From Vicia villosa (lineage: Eukaryota; Streptophyta; Magnoliopsida; Fabales; Fabaceae): DNA of 64,000 nucleotides. The position numbers and the translations under genes are program-made. This document shows positions 35,520 through 47,605 of this stretch, in pieces; position 1 is the stretch's first letter, and each line of letters begins with the position of its first letter. Location of the stretch: contig NW_026705156.1 of assembly GCF_029867415.1 (NCBI RefSeq), positions 310,001-374,000 of the forward strand, written 5' to 3'. The notes beneath the pieces were generated by a model. That model worked only from the letters and a program-made list of their open reading frames with translations. It had not been told where the DNA came from and searched no databases.

Positions 35520-37077
35520 TGTCATACCCTAATTTTGACCCCCCCTGAGATGTCATACCTCTAAGTACCTCATCAAACTCAGAACAGGTACTCAGGGCAA
35601 TCCCTAGGTTATCTGATACCCAGTCGAGGGTGCTCAAGGACAAAAAGTTCAAGCAAAGGATCAATCAATATGAGAATAACCTCTAATGCAATCATAGGAT
35701 TCAGATGATTCATTTATTCACTTATGTTGATTAGGCAACAGTTGTCAGAACTCAGGTTTGCTCAGCTAAGGTTTTAACTCATCGAGGACTGAAATCAGGG
35801 ACCACATTTGGGAAACCCTAAAAAATCTCCAGGACACCTGTCAATTGGTTCAATCATCTTCAAATAACCCATATGATAATATCCATAAGGCATTACACTT
35901 CAATTCAAGATCTACAGTCATCAATTTCATATGGTCGACAATTAGGGTTTTTGACCTAATTCACCAAGATAGTTGATTTTCAATCAGGGCATGGATCCAA
36001 AACTCAAAGCATGGCTCAATATCCTCCAATAACTCAATGTGATCCATTCACATCATTCATTTTATGAGGATAGCTTGATTCACTTGAGATCACCAGAAGC
36101 GCGATTCACCTGAAAAAGTCAACTGTACAAGATCACCATTGACTTTTTGGAAATTTTGGTCAACTATGAATTTTGAAGTTTTAAATCATCAATATATGAT
36201 ATTTGAAGTCATTTGATCAAGGGAAATCAAGAAAATCAATCAAGAATCAAAAAGTCAAAATTTGACTTTTCATACTTAGAAAATTTTCTAAGTGTTTTCA
36301 AGTGGTTTTTACCAAACTTTGGAAGGGAATATCTCAAAATTTCACCTACAAACTGAAAAAAACTTCTAAAATCAAAGTTGTAGATTTTGATCCAATGAAC
36401 AACTTTGTCACATATGAGTTTTTGGCTAGAAATCAACCATTGAAGAGATATGAAGCTTCAAAGTGGCTGCCTTCACAAAACTAGCAAGAAAACCCTAGTT
36501 TTCTTCAAACTTTATGGGACTTTTTCATTAATTTCCCTAAAGATTTTGGACAAGCACCAAACTAATGAATTGAAGTATATGTCAAGGGCTTTCTAAATTG
36601 TGTTCAACCTTCCCCTAATTCATTTTGAGCTAGGAGTTATGTTTGTTCAAAGATAGGCTCATGGAGTGAAGTTTTAAGGCATAACCAATTTTGGTTTTGG
36701 TCATTTTCGTGCAAGGACCTATACTAAATGGTGCATACACACTTCAAATATATCACAAGATATTGGAGAGAATCATTTGAATCATTTGCATCAAGATTCC
36801 AAAACATCCAAAAATCAAAGCCATGTGATTAAGTAATCATTACATTTTTGAATTTATGGCAAATGGTGAATCATCAAGGAATCTTCTTCTAAGCCAATTA
36901 GAACTCTCCTCTGCATCAGAATTGTCCCCTAGGATCATACAAGATCAATGTTTGGGGGAGCTAGCTCGAAAATGCATCATTGCATATGAGATATTTTCAA
37001 ACTTTCTTCATGACTAAGAAACTAAGTTAACCTCATTAAGCAAGCTTACTATCACCAATTGCTCTGAGCCTTTTGCC

Positions 37078-37085
37078 TATAAATA
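37078..37085 (+). promoter_or_regulatory. TATA box of the solo LTR
   Basis: TATAAATA followed by AGAGAGCATACC and a CT-rich leader (TTCTTACTTTCTCTCTTC). It lies about 1.56 kb into the LTR, a likely U3/R boundary. Position inferred from sequence only. Confidence 0.55.
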
Positions 37086-37879
37086 AGAGAGCATACCTCA
37101 GTAATTAGACACCAAAGCAACAAAATTCTTACTTTCTCTCTTCTTTCTCCATACTTAGGTTTTTCAAAGGTCTTTTGGCAAGAAGACTCGGATTCTTCAA
37201 ACCAAAGCTCTTCCTTTGGAAGTAAGTATTCAAACACATTGAGGGAGGTATTTAGAGGTGATCCAAACCTCTGGAACACTTCTATGCATGGAGAATCATC
37301 ATCTTCACCTCTCACTTGGAGCTGTTGCAGTTGGGGTCGAGCAAGGAGTTCTGAGCAGTTTCAATCCAAGCCAAGCATCTCAACACCTTCCAAAGGGGTC
37401 ATTGAAGCTATCTGGATCGTTACAACAGCTCTGTAACACACTTTGATCGGAGCCAAATCTCCATTTTTAAGGTAAGTTTCAAGAACTTCAAACTCTATAA
37501 TTCGCGTATGATAAATTAGAAATGAAGTTACCAGTTGGTTTCTGCACCTTTAAGGATCATTAACCCTCAATCAATTGCATCATATCATGCATATAGAGTA
37601 TTTCATGTTAAATTTCAGTTTTAGGGTTCTTAATGTTCATGCTTGCGAATTTTAAGTTACACTTAGAATAAATAAAATTAAAGAATACCATCATGATCCT
37701 GGTTCAAAAATAAGCAACATCCATCTTTACATCTTTGGATTTGGTTGAGAATTGAGGGAGATAGGATTTCCAGAAATTGAAATCGTGAGGTTGAAGATGA
37801 AGATGCTTTGCGCGTGTTTTTTTTTAATTTCAGAGGCAAGTTTAAAATATAATCACATGGAAGCGTGTTTTGAACGACT

Positions 37880-37961
37880 AAATCGTTCAGCTCACTTGGT
37901 TACATGCGCCTCTCACTCTCTCTTGCCTAAGGTCTGGGGTTCGAACCCCCCCTCAGACCTT
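37880..37961 (+). other. tRNA-like A-box/B-box module 1 in the solo LTR
   Basis: TTCAGCTCACTTGGTTA (about 37885-37901) resembles the internal A box of tRNA genes, and GGTTCGAACCC (37938-37948) matches the B box exactly. The B box sits in the loop of a strong stem AAGGTCTG (37929-37936) with CAGACCTT (37954-37961). The spacing is tRNA-like, but no full cloverleaf or acceptor stem can be drawn, so this is not called a tRNA gene. A SINE head or a tRNA relic are both possible. Confidence 0.6.
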
Positions 37962-38040
37962 TTGTTTTGCTTGTTTTATTTTTAGTTCATTTATGCACTT
38001 GTTTTCAAATAAAGTAAACTGAAGGTGTTTGTCTAACAAG

Positions 38041-38112
38041 CTACGCGCGTAGCCCAGATGGTGGGAGTTTTGGTTAGTGACTTGGAGGGCGTGAGTTCAA
38101 GCCCTCTAGGTG
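38041..38112 (+). other. tRNA-like A-box/B-box module 2 in the solo LTR
   Basis: GTAGCCCAGATGGTGGG (38049-38065) resembles an A box, and GAGTTCAAGCCC (38093-38104) a B box, the latter within the hairpin GAGGGC (38085-38090) / GCCCTC (38101-38106). It lies about 155 bases after module 1 with the same orientation. As with module 1 there is no full cloverleaf. Confidence 0.5.
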
Positions 38113-38990
38113 ACAAAACCTTAATTTTTTTTACCACTTTTCCACTTCAATTTCTTTACAACTTTAACTCATTATTTCACCTATTAAACTAAAACATTTT
38201 TGATTTATTTTTTTACACACTTCTCATTTATTATATCTATTTTGAGAATATACCAAAAAATCATAAAAATATATTATTTTAGTATATTTTAATTAGGTTA
38301 AAAATTACATATTCTAAGTATGTTTTAATACCTTAAAAATATATAATTTTCACTTGATTTTCAAAACCAAATCTCTTGTAAATATTTTTGTGATAAAACC
38401 CTAATCATTTAGGTCTTAATCAAGATTAGACTTTGTCATTATCTTAATTAAGTTGACTGTTGTCAAGAATTTAAACTGTTTTCAAATCTCCGATTAGTCG
38501 GACGATCAAAGTTTTCGGACAACGAAACAGTAATCATTTCAATTACCAATCATTTTTCAACTGTTTTTTCATAACCAGTACTATAAAGTACTGGGCCTCT
38601 AATAGAGTGTAAGTCCCAGCACCTTTTTTTTCTTTTCATAGTTTGTTTTCAAAACTGTATTTACAAAATCTTCTTTCTGTTTTCAAAACATTCTTCTGGT
38701 ATTTGAAGGACATTATTCCCGGTGAAACTCTTCAGATACCTATGTGACCTATGTCCATCTTCACTTCTTCTGTTTTTTTTCAAAACCCTTTAACTGTTTA
38801 TAATATATATTCAACTGTTATCAAATCAATTACTGGTGAGGCTTTGTACATACATCTTCAAAGGCCTCCATTCCATCCAGGTTAGGCTTTACAAGCTTTC
38901 AATTTACAGTCTTTATTTAAATTACTGTCAAATATAAACTGTTTATATACTGTTTAGAACTACGTCTGAGTGTAAACCTTAGGACAGTTA

Positions 38991-39101
<111 letters not shown>

Positions 39102-39119
39102 GACTATGGCCTAGGATTG

Positions 39120-40400
39120 AGAATGTCTTCCCGGTGAAGGCTCTTTCCTAATTAGAGATCTGTAGTTCAAACCCTCAAGATGAATTATTCCCGGTGAAAC
39201 ATCTTGAAAAAGCCTTAGAACAAAAAATAGGATACATCCACCCAAGAGGAATTATTCCCGGTGAAACCTCTTACCCATTTGCTTAGAGCCAAAATAAGTT
39301 CAAAACCACATAGCTTTCTCTTGTGCTATAACAAGGACCCTCTATGACCCTCGATTAGCCTCCTCTTGGGCTTTGTACAAGGACCCACAGGCTTCTTAAA
39401 AGCATTTCCAGCTTCCTCTTGAGCTTGTATACAAGGACCCATCAGATTTCTTATAAACATAGGAACAGGTCTTTAGTTACCTTTTAGCCTATCCTAGTGA
39501 GTTTCTTCCACTTTTAACCAGACCATAAACAAGCTAAGATTGTCTCAATCTCATATTGAGTACACCTTTTGGAATGAGAGACATGGACAGTCTCTGTCAC
39601 CCTTATCTTCATTAATCTTCCTTAGCAGAGTCAAGGATCCATATTTGCTTATCCTCAGCAAGAGTCAGCCTTAATCTTGGGCTTTAAACAAGAAGTCTCC
39701 ATTAGATAATATTTCTGCTACCCCTGGAAAGGGTCAGCCTCCAAAAATTCATTCTTTAAAAAAGATAATTTCACCAGTTGAGTCAAAATCCCTGGAAAGG
39801 GTTAGCTTCCAAAAATCAATCTTTTAATAAATAAATCCTCTAGTAGAGTAAAATTCCCCAAAAGAGTCAGCCTCAACCTTGGGCTTTGTACAAGGCAGAT
39901 AATAAAACTTCCCCAATAAGTCCTTCATCATCAAGTAGCCACAACCTTGGGCTTTGTACAAGGCAGATAAACCACATTTCCTGTGTCAAAGATTCCTAAT
40001 CTCTAGGATCTTTTCCCCATAGAGTCATCCATACTCAGTTTCCTCAACAGTCAGCCACAACCTTGGGCTTTGTACAAGGCAGAAAACAATGTTTTTCCCT
40101 AGCTAGAGTAGCCACAACCTTGGGCTTCATACAAGGCACCAAAAAGAGTCTCCCTAATTAGAGTCAGCCACAATTCCGGGCTTTGTACAGAACACCAAAT
40201 AAAATCCATCAAATAAACACTCTCCAATTAGAGTCAGCCTCAATTCTGGGCTTTGTACAGAACACAAAAATTCCCTGTGATTAATCCCCAGTGGAGTCAT
40301 CTCCCAGAGTCAATAAAATCAATCAATCAAAAGCCTCAAGCTTGGGCCTCATACAAGCCAACTAAAGTCAAATCTTTTATACAGTAGATAGATATAGCTT
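39120..40400 (+). repeat. Imperfect repeat field of the LTR
   Basis: CCACAACCTTGGGCTTTGTA followed by CAAGGCA recurs with variation about ten times (clear at 39895, 39950, 40065, 40115, 40180, 40245, 40335), separated by TCCCTAATTAGAGTCAG-like linkers. A second word, ATTATTCCCGGTGAAAC, occurs near 38710, 39127, 39187 and 39253. No coding frame. The CTTGGGCTTTGTACAAG core is a partial palindrome. Confidence 0.85.
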
Positions 40401-41386
40401 ATCTCTATAGAGAGATCTTTCTTCTATCTCACCACATTCAAACAAACAAACATTACATTTCATTTTAATTTTAATTAAGTCTCCCATTTAGAATTTTGAA
40501 AGGCATGAGCTGGCAGTAAAACCCAGACATGTGGTAACTTTCCTTAATTTGGATGAGCATCTTTCTTTCATTCAAGACGCAGTTGACTGGTATACTTGTA
40601 CATACACAAGTATAGCCCCCCTCTTGAATGAAATGAATTCAGTTACTCTATCACTCTTTTAAATGTTTATGGTGAAATAGTAGGAATACCTCTCTGTAAA
40701 GATGATTTCATGTCTCTTTACTGTAAACAGAGATTTAATTCAAGCTTCAACCTTGAGCTTTAAGCAAGGCACCAAAAATAATTAATTTCCCTAATTAGTT
40801 CTCCGAACTACATTAAGCTCTGACTTCCATTAGGGATATGTAGGCATCAGGTTCACAAGGAATCTCAGCGAGCTTATAAAATACCAAAAATAGTCAGTCT
40901 GTCTGTCTTTCTTTTCATTCCATTTAATTCCTTCTCCTAACACAAAGGAGAAACTTTCCCAATAACAAGCAACAAACACAATCACATTGACACAGAGAAG
41001 GTTCCCGTAGAGTACTACGGATATGTAGGGTGCTTAAACTCTTCCCTATGTATAACCGACCCCCCGGACTCCAGAATTTCTAGTCTAGGTGAATCCCCAC
41101 ACTTAGCAAACTCCTAGGGTTTATTTGAGATCTTTTTCCCCTCTCCTACTCGTAGGATAATTAAAAAGTTCGTGTGACATCGTAGGAAGAACTGAAACAA
41201 AATTCACCCCGCCTCGGGCGCATTCTCCTTCCAAATTTCGCGTGAAGGGTCTAGCGTGCCGTCCTCCCAAGTGAAACGGGGAGGTAAAGAAAACGACACC
41301 ACACATATCATTCTTTTATTTTTATTTCTTCAATTTCAACTTTAGCAAAAATAATAACTTGTATATGAAATAAATAAATAAAATTC

Positions 41387-42131
41387 TGTGAGATATTGGA
41401 TCGAACTCTAGTATGGTCGAAGGGTGGCTTCTTGGTGTGAGCGAACTAAGCACAGCCTATCATGAGCGAACTAAGCACATTGATATGAGGCTGCATTTCG
41501 TCAGAGAAGTAATCGAGTGTGGAGAAGTCCAAGTGCTGAAGGTTTCGACTGAGGACAATGCTGCTGATATGATCACCAAGTCATTGCCGAGTTGCAAGTT
41601 TTTCCACTGCATGCAGTTGATAAAGCTGAATGAAGAAAGCTAGTTTGTTCCCTTGATGTCGTAGAGTTAGGTCCAAGGTGGAGATTTGTGAGATATTGGA
41701 TTAAAATCTAGTATGGTTGAAGGGTAGCTTCTTGGTTTGACAGAATTAAGCATGAAGTCGAAGATTGTTCACATACTTGTGTCGAAGATGTTAGGGTTGT
41801 TAGCATGTTAAATTAGGTTTAATGTTTAAACCCTAATTTGTTAAGTTAACTTGTTTATTAAGTTGACTTGTGTAATAGGCCTTGTGGAAAAAGCCCATTA
41901 GTTAGTATGTTAGGTTTTATTATAAATAGCATACTAGTCTCTCATCATTGTACATAGCAAATCCTAATTTAGGGTGAGAGAGGTTATTTGTTATTCTTGT
42001 AAACTTGTAATCTTGTTTTCTAAGAGAACGTAAAAGAATAGCAATTATAAACAATTCTTGTGTTTTTCTTCTTCCTTGTCCTTTATCCCTCCCTTGTATT
42101 ATACTTTGTTCTTGGCATTGAATTCACGACA
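41387..42131 (+). mobile_element. Copia remnant, unit 2, with target duplication
   Basis: Same structure as unit 1 (LTR start 41387-41435, RNase H tail to TAG at 41641-41643, purine tract, LTR 41687-42131), but here both ends are flanked by AATTC (41382-41386 and 42132-42136). Copy B carries the unoccupied site near 55998 (AAATTTGATAGT), so this pair of borders is that of the original insertion. The LTR differs from that of unit 1 by scattered substitutions. Confidence 0.93.
41687..42131 (+). repeat. Copia 3' LTR, 445 bp
   Basis: Same length and structure as the LTR at 32688-33132, beginning TGTGAGATATTGG and ending ATTCACGACA. Followed by host flank, not by gag, so it is the outer 3' LTR. 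Confidence 0.93.
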
Positions 42132-42818
42132 AATTCAATAGTAAGTAGTCATTTAAACTAGACAACCAGAAAAAATATATAATAATTGGCAAAACACACA
42201 GGACCAAGTAATTAATTATAGATATGAAGATTGAAATCGATGTAAAACTATCAAAGAAGATACATTTTAGTTAGTCCATTAGGGTTTTTTGAGATGATCG
42301 TTGATATAAATCATTTCGACCATGACAATGATCATAAAATCATTTTCCATTTTTAAATTAAGGGGATTCAAAACTATTAGGAAAAGAAATAATATGGTGA
42401 AACAATTTTGGCAATCTAAGTCAACTTTAGTATAATCTCTATAAGGAGATGGAAGAACAAACAAAGCATTATTATTTGATAGATTTGCTACTCCAAGAAT
42501 TCCAACCCTTGGTGATTCAAAAAATAGAAATCCTTCTAAAACAAACAATTCAAACATGACCAAGTAAAACACTATATTGCTACAAAATTCGTCAATTGAC
42601 TCAAAATTCTTATTTGAATGTTAGGAGAAGAGATAACATAACCGTGTTAAATAATAAACAACCAACTTTATACACAACTCATGAAAAACCCATATCAATA
42701 TTGAAATAAAAAATACCAAAATTTATACACAACTCATGAAAAACCTATATCAATATAGAATTAAAAAATACCAAAAATTACCTTGGAAGAAGGAAGATCG
42801 TCTATAAAAAATCTATTA
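42132..42818. repeat. Segmental duplication, copy A, third block, with an unidentified ORF pair
   Basis: Matches 55996-56688. On the minus strand a 97-codon frame (42572-42279) begins MFYLVMFELFVLEGFLFFES and ends IYINDHLKKP; the same 97-codon frame is open in copy B (56433-56140). On the plus strand the B copy also has an 81-codon frame, which in A has two stops. I cannot recognise either product and cannot say which strand, if any, was coding. The 3' part contains a duplicated ACACAACTCATGAAAAACC word. Confidence 0.5.
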
Positions 42819-43600
42819 GGTCTGTTTAGTTCAAATGAGGGGGAGGGGAAGGGAGGGATTTTAATAGAGGGAAGGGGAGGGGAGGGATTTTTTTTAATCA
42901 GATAAGTGTTTGGTTCAAAATAAGAGAGGGGAGGGGAATGGAGGAATTTTAATTAAAATATGTTTGGTTCAGAAGTGGAGGGGAGAGGTTTTATTAATAA
43001 ATTACATTTTTATCCTTATGATCTTATAAAAGTGATTTGATATTCAAATATGAAAAATTCATACATAATATTTTGGTAGTAAAATTTTTAATATTGAGAG
43101 ACTAAAATGTTATAATTTAGCATAACGTTAATAAATTGAGTACACTTGATTCCGATTATAACTCTTCGACACAGATGAAACTATATACTAATAACAATTT
43201 TTAAATCGTGATGAATCATCTAACCAAACAAATACATATATAATTTATTATTAAAATTAATAATTTAAATTTTTAATAAACTAAATAAACAAAAAATAAA
43301 ATAAAGTGAATGATTAAAACTTGATATAAAAGAAAATATAATAGGATAAATAATAAAATTAGAAGAAAACATGAACATAAACAAATATTAAAAGAACTAG
43401 TATATAGACCGGTGTGAGGCGCGGGTTAAATATTTTCTAAGTAAAAAATTTTATTTTAAAAATACTTATAATTTATAAATTTTGTAAGATTATTATTGTA
43501 TAGATAAAATGTCATTGTTATTAATAATATATATAAAAAAATTTAATTAAAAAATTTTTATTTTAAAAATACTTATAATTTACAATTTAAAATGTAAAAA

Positions 43601-43632
<32 letters not shown>

Positions 43633-43989
43633 TGTATTAATTAAAATTTTTTTAACCTATTACCTATAAACCAATATTTTATATAGATAATACAAAATAA
43701 CAAATAGATATTTAAGGATAAAAATTTGTTTTGTTTTTCATAATTAAATATCTAATTATGTATATTTTAATTTGTTTTGTTTTCCAGAAATATTATTAAT
43801 GTAAGCAATTATAAATTGTACACTCCTTTAAAACTGAATTATATATAAAAATGTAATTGATTTAGTTGAACAATTTATATAATTTAATTTACTATTTAAA
43901 TTATAATTAATTATACTATACAAATTAACCATAATTTTGAATCTAATGTAAACTAAATATTTAATGAAACAATTGGGTAAAAAAAAATA

Positions 43990-44783
43990 ATTGTGTAAGA
44001 AATTATACATTAAAATTACAACAATCCAAAGTGTGGTCTTGAGGAAAGCCCCGATAACGATAAGAAATTATAACAATCTAAAGTGTCGTCTTGAGGAAAG
44101 CACCATTAAAATTACAATGACAATAGAGATTTGTGAATCCATCACCCAGTCAATCTACAACTCAAACCTATGACATACTCCAGTCTTGGTGAATTTAACC
44201 TGCAACATTTGTAACAATGCGCGTTACACATTTATTACAACAAAATGTTCTGTCATCCTCTCTCAAACCAAATTCTTGCCTTGTAAAGGGGATACTCCAT
44301 AAGCTGAACAATAACTCTCAATATAGATGTCTACATCATTGTGCTGCCCTGGATACGTTAACTCCACATTCTTACTCGTGTCAAACAACTTGTTATCCAT
44401 CTTAAAGTGCACCATAACCTCTTCACATTGCTTCACCAGTGGCATCACAGTATGGAAAAAGGAAAAAATACAATTCTATACCTTGTAAATATAATGGATT
44501 TTATGATCTACAATGAAACTCAATGTTTGCTTACCGCTTCTATGAAATTCCGATTTGTGAAGTGTTGTTCCTTTTTGATTTGTACATGATCCAATTACAG
44601 CCAGGCACCTAATCAAAATTCAGAAATATCCAAGCAAACCGAAATATCCATTCTACCACAACAACAATTTGGACCGAGCCTGCATCACAAAGTCAGAACT
44701 GACTCAATGAACCAATCTGCTCTTGCTATTTGGACCGAACCTGCATCACAAAGTCAGAACTGATTCAATAAACCAATCTACAC
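43990..44783 (-). other. Unidentified captured or spacer DNA in Helitron 1
   Basis: An open minus-strand stretch at 44448-44263 encodes VKQCEEVMVHFKMDNKLFDT followed by SKNVELTYPGQHNDVDIYIE, more protein-like in composition than its surroundings, but I do not recognise it. A 61-bp-period duplication (ATTTGGACCGA at 44667 and 44728) lies between it and the E3 piece. Could be another captured exon. Confidence 0.35.
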
Positions 44784-45623
44784 CTGAAGAAGTGCAATGA
44801 TACATGGAAGACACCAGCAAATAGCGATACCAATTATTATGTCATAAGCATTCAACTAAAATAAGTAAATATCAGTTGACCTGCCAAAAGATTAAGAAAT
44901 CGAAATGAAAACATGTTTGAACAATTTGAATGAGATAGTGAAAGAGGACAAACCAGTAAAGCTGAGGAGAATCTTGGGATAAAGTTTTACCACCAGCTGA
45001 TAACCAGTAGAATCCAATAATCCACCAAATAAATGACAACATAGTATTGGCTGATTCCAAATGCTTTGCAACACTGCCGAGAAAAATGGCAATATAAAAC
45101 ATTGAAAGCTTGTTAAACATTGATAGCTTCCATATAGGCTCCGCCTGAAAAACTTCATCTGATACCAATGCTTTGAAATCAGCATCACTAATCCTCTAAT
45201 ATACAAAACAAAAGCAAGTTATCAGAACATATCCAACAGATACAGAACTCAATATTCGTCGATTTTATAAGAACAAAAAGGAGAGGGGATAGTCACTATT
45301 GGTTTCATTTATTATTGGTCATATTAATTTCTTTATTTAAATATACAACTTATCAAAAGACAATTAAACCCAATTCGTTGACCGAGTCAACAAAATGGAA
45401 TAGGATAAAATCATCAGTTCTTATATACCTTCTTTTGCTCAGACACAGCTTTGAAACGCCAAAACAAACTCTCAACATGGTTGTCTTTAAGTTCGTATCC
45501 AAGCTGAAACAATAGAGAGTAACTCATAAAACTGAAAAACTATTCCAAAGACCGTTAGCCACAATAAAAATGTATGTATACCTCTTCAAGTCGCTTTCTC
45601 AGAGCATGGCGTCCGCTGCATCA
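44784..45623 (-). pseudogene. Captured chimera: 2-isopropylmalate synthase exons joined to RING-type E3 ligase exons
   Basis: Minus strand, in order. SGRHALRKRLEE (about 45617-45582) ends at a GT donor. Exon 45503-45429 encodes LGYELKDNHVESLFWRFKAV then SEQKK, with CAG acceptor and GT donor, phase 0. The next exon starts at 45195 after TATTAG and encodes RISDADFKALVSDEVFQAEP then IWKL. These match the region linking catalytic and regulatory domains of plant 2-isopropylmalate synthase (leucine synthesis, plastid); the closely related homocitrate synthase is an alternative. From 45072 the same open frame encodes AKHLESANTM, SFIWWIIGFYW, SAGGKTLSQDSPQLYW, a membrane segment of RING-type E3 ligases like Arabidopsis At4g11680, ending at a GT donor. 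A further E3 piece, GIAICWCLPCIIALL, lies at 44832-44784. The IPMS start is truncated, and neither protein's catalytic part is present. Confidence 0.88.
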
Positions 45624-46641
45624 TTAGGAGCACGAGTTTTTGTTTGGAGATAGAGAGGAACAACAGTGAGGATTTGATTGGATTGATCTTTACCTATAAC
45701 CTGCTGAATTTTAGAACCAAATACTTCAACCTTAAAAAACATAACAAAAGCGGTTTCAATTTATAAAAAATAAACAAATCATTTTTGAAATCAAAAACCC
45801 TAACAACTAAAGGACAACCAAGAACAACAGGTAAACAAATCGATTTCAAAATAAAAAACCCTAACAACTGTTCTCGCTCCGATTTCGATCCATGCTTTTC
45901 TCTCTCCTCTTCGGCTCCAAGTGCATGCAACTTTGTTGACGCGCATTTACGCTATTGTTCATCCATGGTGGTAGTAGTAGTAGTAGTAGTTAGCTTCTCT
46001 GATCAACAAAGAGAACAAACAACAAATCATGATAATCCGAATACAAATTGGAGAAGATGTTGTTTTTTTAGTGGAAAAGATGATGTTTTGAGTGGAGAAG
46101 ATGACATTGAAGATGAGATGAATTAGATTGGGAGAAGAGAAAGCCGTGTGAAGTTTTATTGAGGTGGTGAGGTGGTGGTGATGGTGTTCATCGTGTTCAT
46201 GTTCCCACATCATGGTTGTGGTTGAAGTTGGAGGGTGAGGGTGGTTTGGTTTGTGAAGAGAAATGATAGAAGTTGTGGTGAGGGGTTTTTGATGTGGGTG
46301 TGATTTGGAGAGGGAAAAGAGGTGAAATTGATTGTTTCTTCCTCTTCCCCAAATCGATTTTGATGACGGTGGTTTTGGTTGTTTCCAAGGCACAAAATCG
46401 ATTTCTCAATGGTCCAAGCAGCAAATACTTTGCATATGAAGAGGAAGGGGGATGTTTCAGATTCCCAAAATTGAATAATGATAACAAATAAATATAACTA
46501 AAAATAAAAAAAATAAAAAGATAAAATATAAAGAAGTAATTGAAGTTACTATAAATAGAATGAGAAGAAATTGTGAGAATGCATAAGGGAGTGACACTTG
46601 GCAAACTTGCCAAAGTACTCCTTTTGCTTTATTATATTAAA
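45624..46641 (-). other. Helitron 1 segment with GTA/CCA-rich low-complexity DNA
   Basis: Contains a (GTA)n tract near 45968-45992, G-rich GGTGG words near 46160-46260, and frames on both strands that reflect this composition (Val or His runs). No family recognised. Possibly UTR or promoter of a captured gene. Confidence 0.35.
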
Positions 46642-46734
46642 CTAGTAACAAATCTGTGCGTCCGCACGGGTTCTGGTACGGGACGCGCATTTATTTCAAA
46701 TGTATATTTTTTAATGGAAAAATGTATGGTATAT

Positions 46735-47045
46735 GTTAAAAAATAATAATTGAATGTATAGAAAAAGTCTGGTACCCGTGAAAAAATAATAATTGAATGT
46801 ATAGGAAAGTGTCTGGTACCCGTGAAAAATAATAATTGAATGTAAGAAAAGTGTCTGGTACCCGTGAAAAAATAATAATTGAATGTATAGAAAAATGTCT
46901 GGTACCCGTGGAAAAATAATAATTGAATGTATAGAAAAATGTCTGGTACCCGTGAAAAAATAATAATCGAATGTATAGAAAAATATCTGGTACCCGTAAA
47001 AAAAATTAATTGAATGTATAGAAAAATGTCTGGTACCCGTAAAAA
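46735..47045. repeat. Minisatellite, about seven copies of a 42-45-bp unit
   Basis: AATAATAATTGAATGTATAG followed by AAAAATGTCTGGTACCCGTG repeats with single-base length variation. Lies next to the 3' end of Helitron 2. The long minus-strand frame through it is an artefact. Confidence 0.93.
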
Positions 47046-47369
47046 CATTTAAATCAATACATTTTTTAATACAAAATATAATTTTGTTATAAAATATGTG
47101 AATAATAGAAGATAAAAAAATGTAATAAAAAATAGAAGCTAAAAAAATTATGAATGAAAAAATATGAGAAAAATTAAAGAGAAATCTTATGAATATAAAA
47201 AAGAAAATAATATTTGAAAATAAGAATAAAAGATAGAAAGAAATATTAACTCATTAGGAGTAGAAGAATATTATTTGAATTTGAAATTTATGAAGAAAGA
47301 GAAAATTGAGATAAAATATTTGTGTTTTCAAAGAAAGATTTAAAATATTAATTAAATATATAATTAATA

Positions 47370-47605
47370 AAAAATATTTTGATCAGTAACTTCATGTCCG
47401 GTTAATAATCAATATTTTGATCAATAACTTCATGTTCCCGTCTACAAATATTATTTTGATCAATAACTTCATGTCCTCGTGTACCTTAAAAAATATTTTG
47501 ATCAGTAACTTCATGTCCCGTGTTAATAATCAATATTTTGATCAGTAATTTCATGTCCCGTTAATAATCAATATTTTGATCAATAACTTCATGTTCCCGT
47601 GTACA
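47370..47605. repeat. Second minisatellite of Helitron 2, about six units
   Basis: ATATTTTGATCAGTAACTTC followed by ATGTCCCGTG recurs with spacers AATAATCA or TACAAAT; unit length varies between about 35 and 55 bases. Confidence 0.88.

Noticed and set aside
37929..37961. tRNA gene call in the solo LTR
   Set aside because: A and B boxes are present but no acceptor stem, anticodon arm or correct overall fold can be drawn; kept only as a tRNA-like module.
37752..37985. 77-codon frame in the solo LTR
   Set aside because: Overlaps the tRNA-like module and has no domain; LTRs of this type are non-coding.
39120..40400. CRISPR-like or satellite array
   Set aside because: Units vary in length and sequence and are embedded in an LTR; spacers are related linkers.
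45785..46126. 113-codon plus-strand frame with a poly-Val stretch
   Set aside because: The Val run is a (GTA)n tract; no similarity to a family and opposite to the captured genes.
46632..47048. 138-codon minus-strand frame with repeated VPDIFLYIQ-like words
   Set aside because: Produced by the 42-45-bp minisatellite of Helitron 2; frame changes between units.
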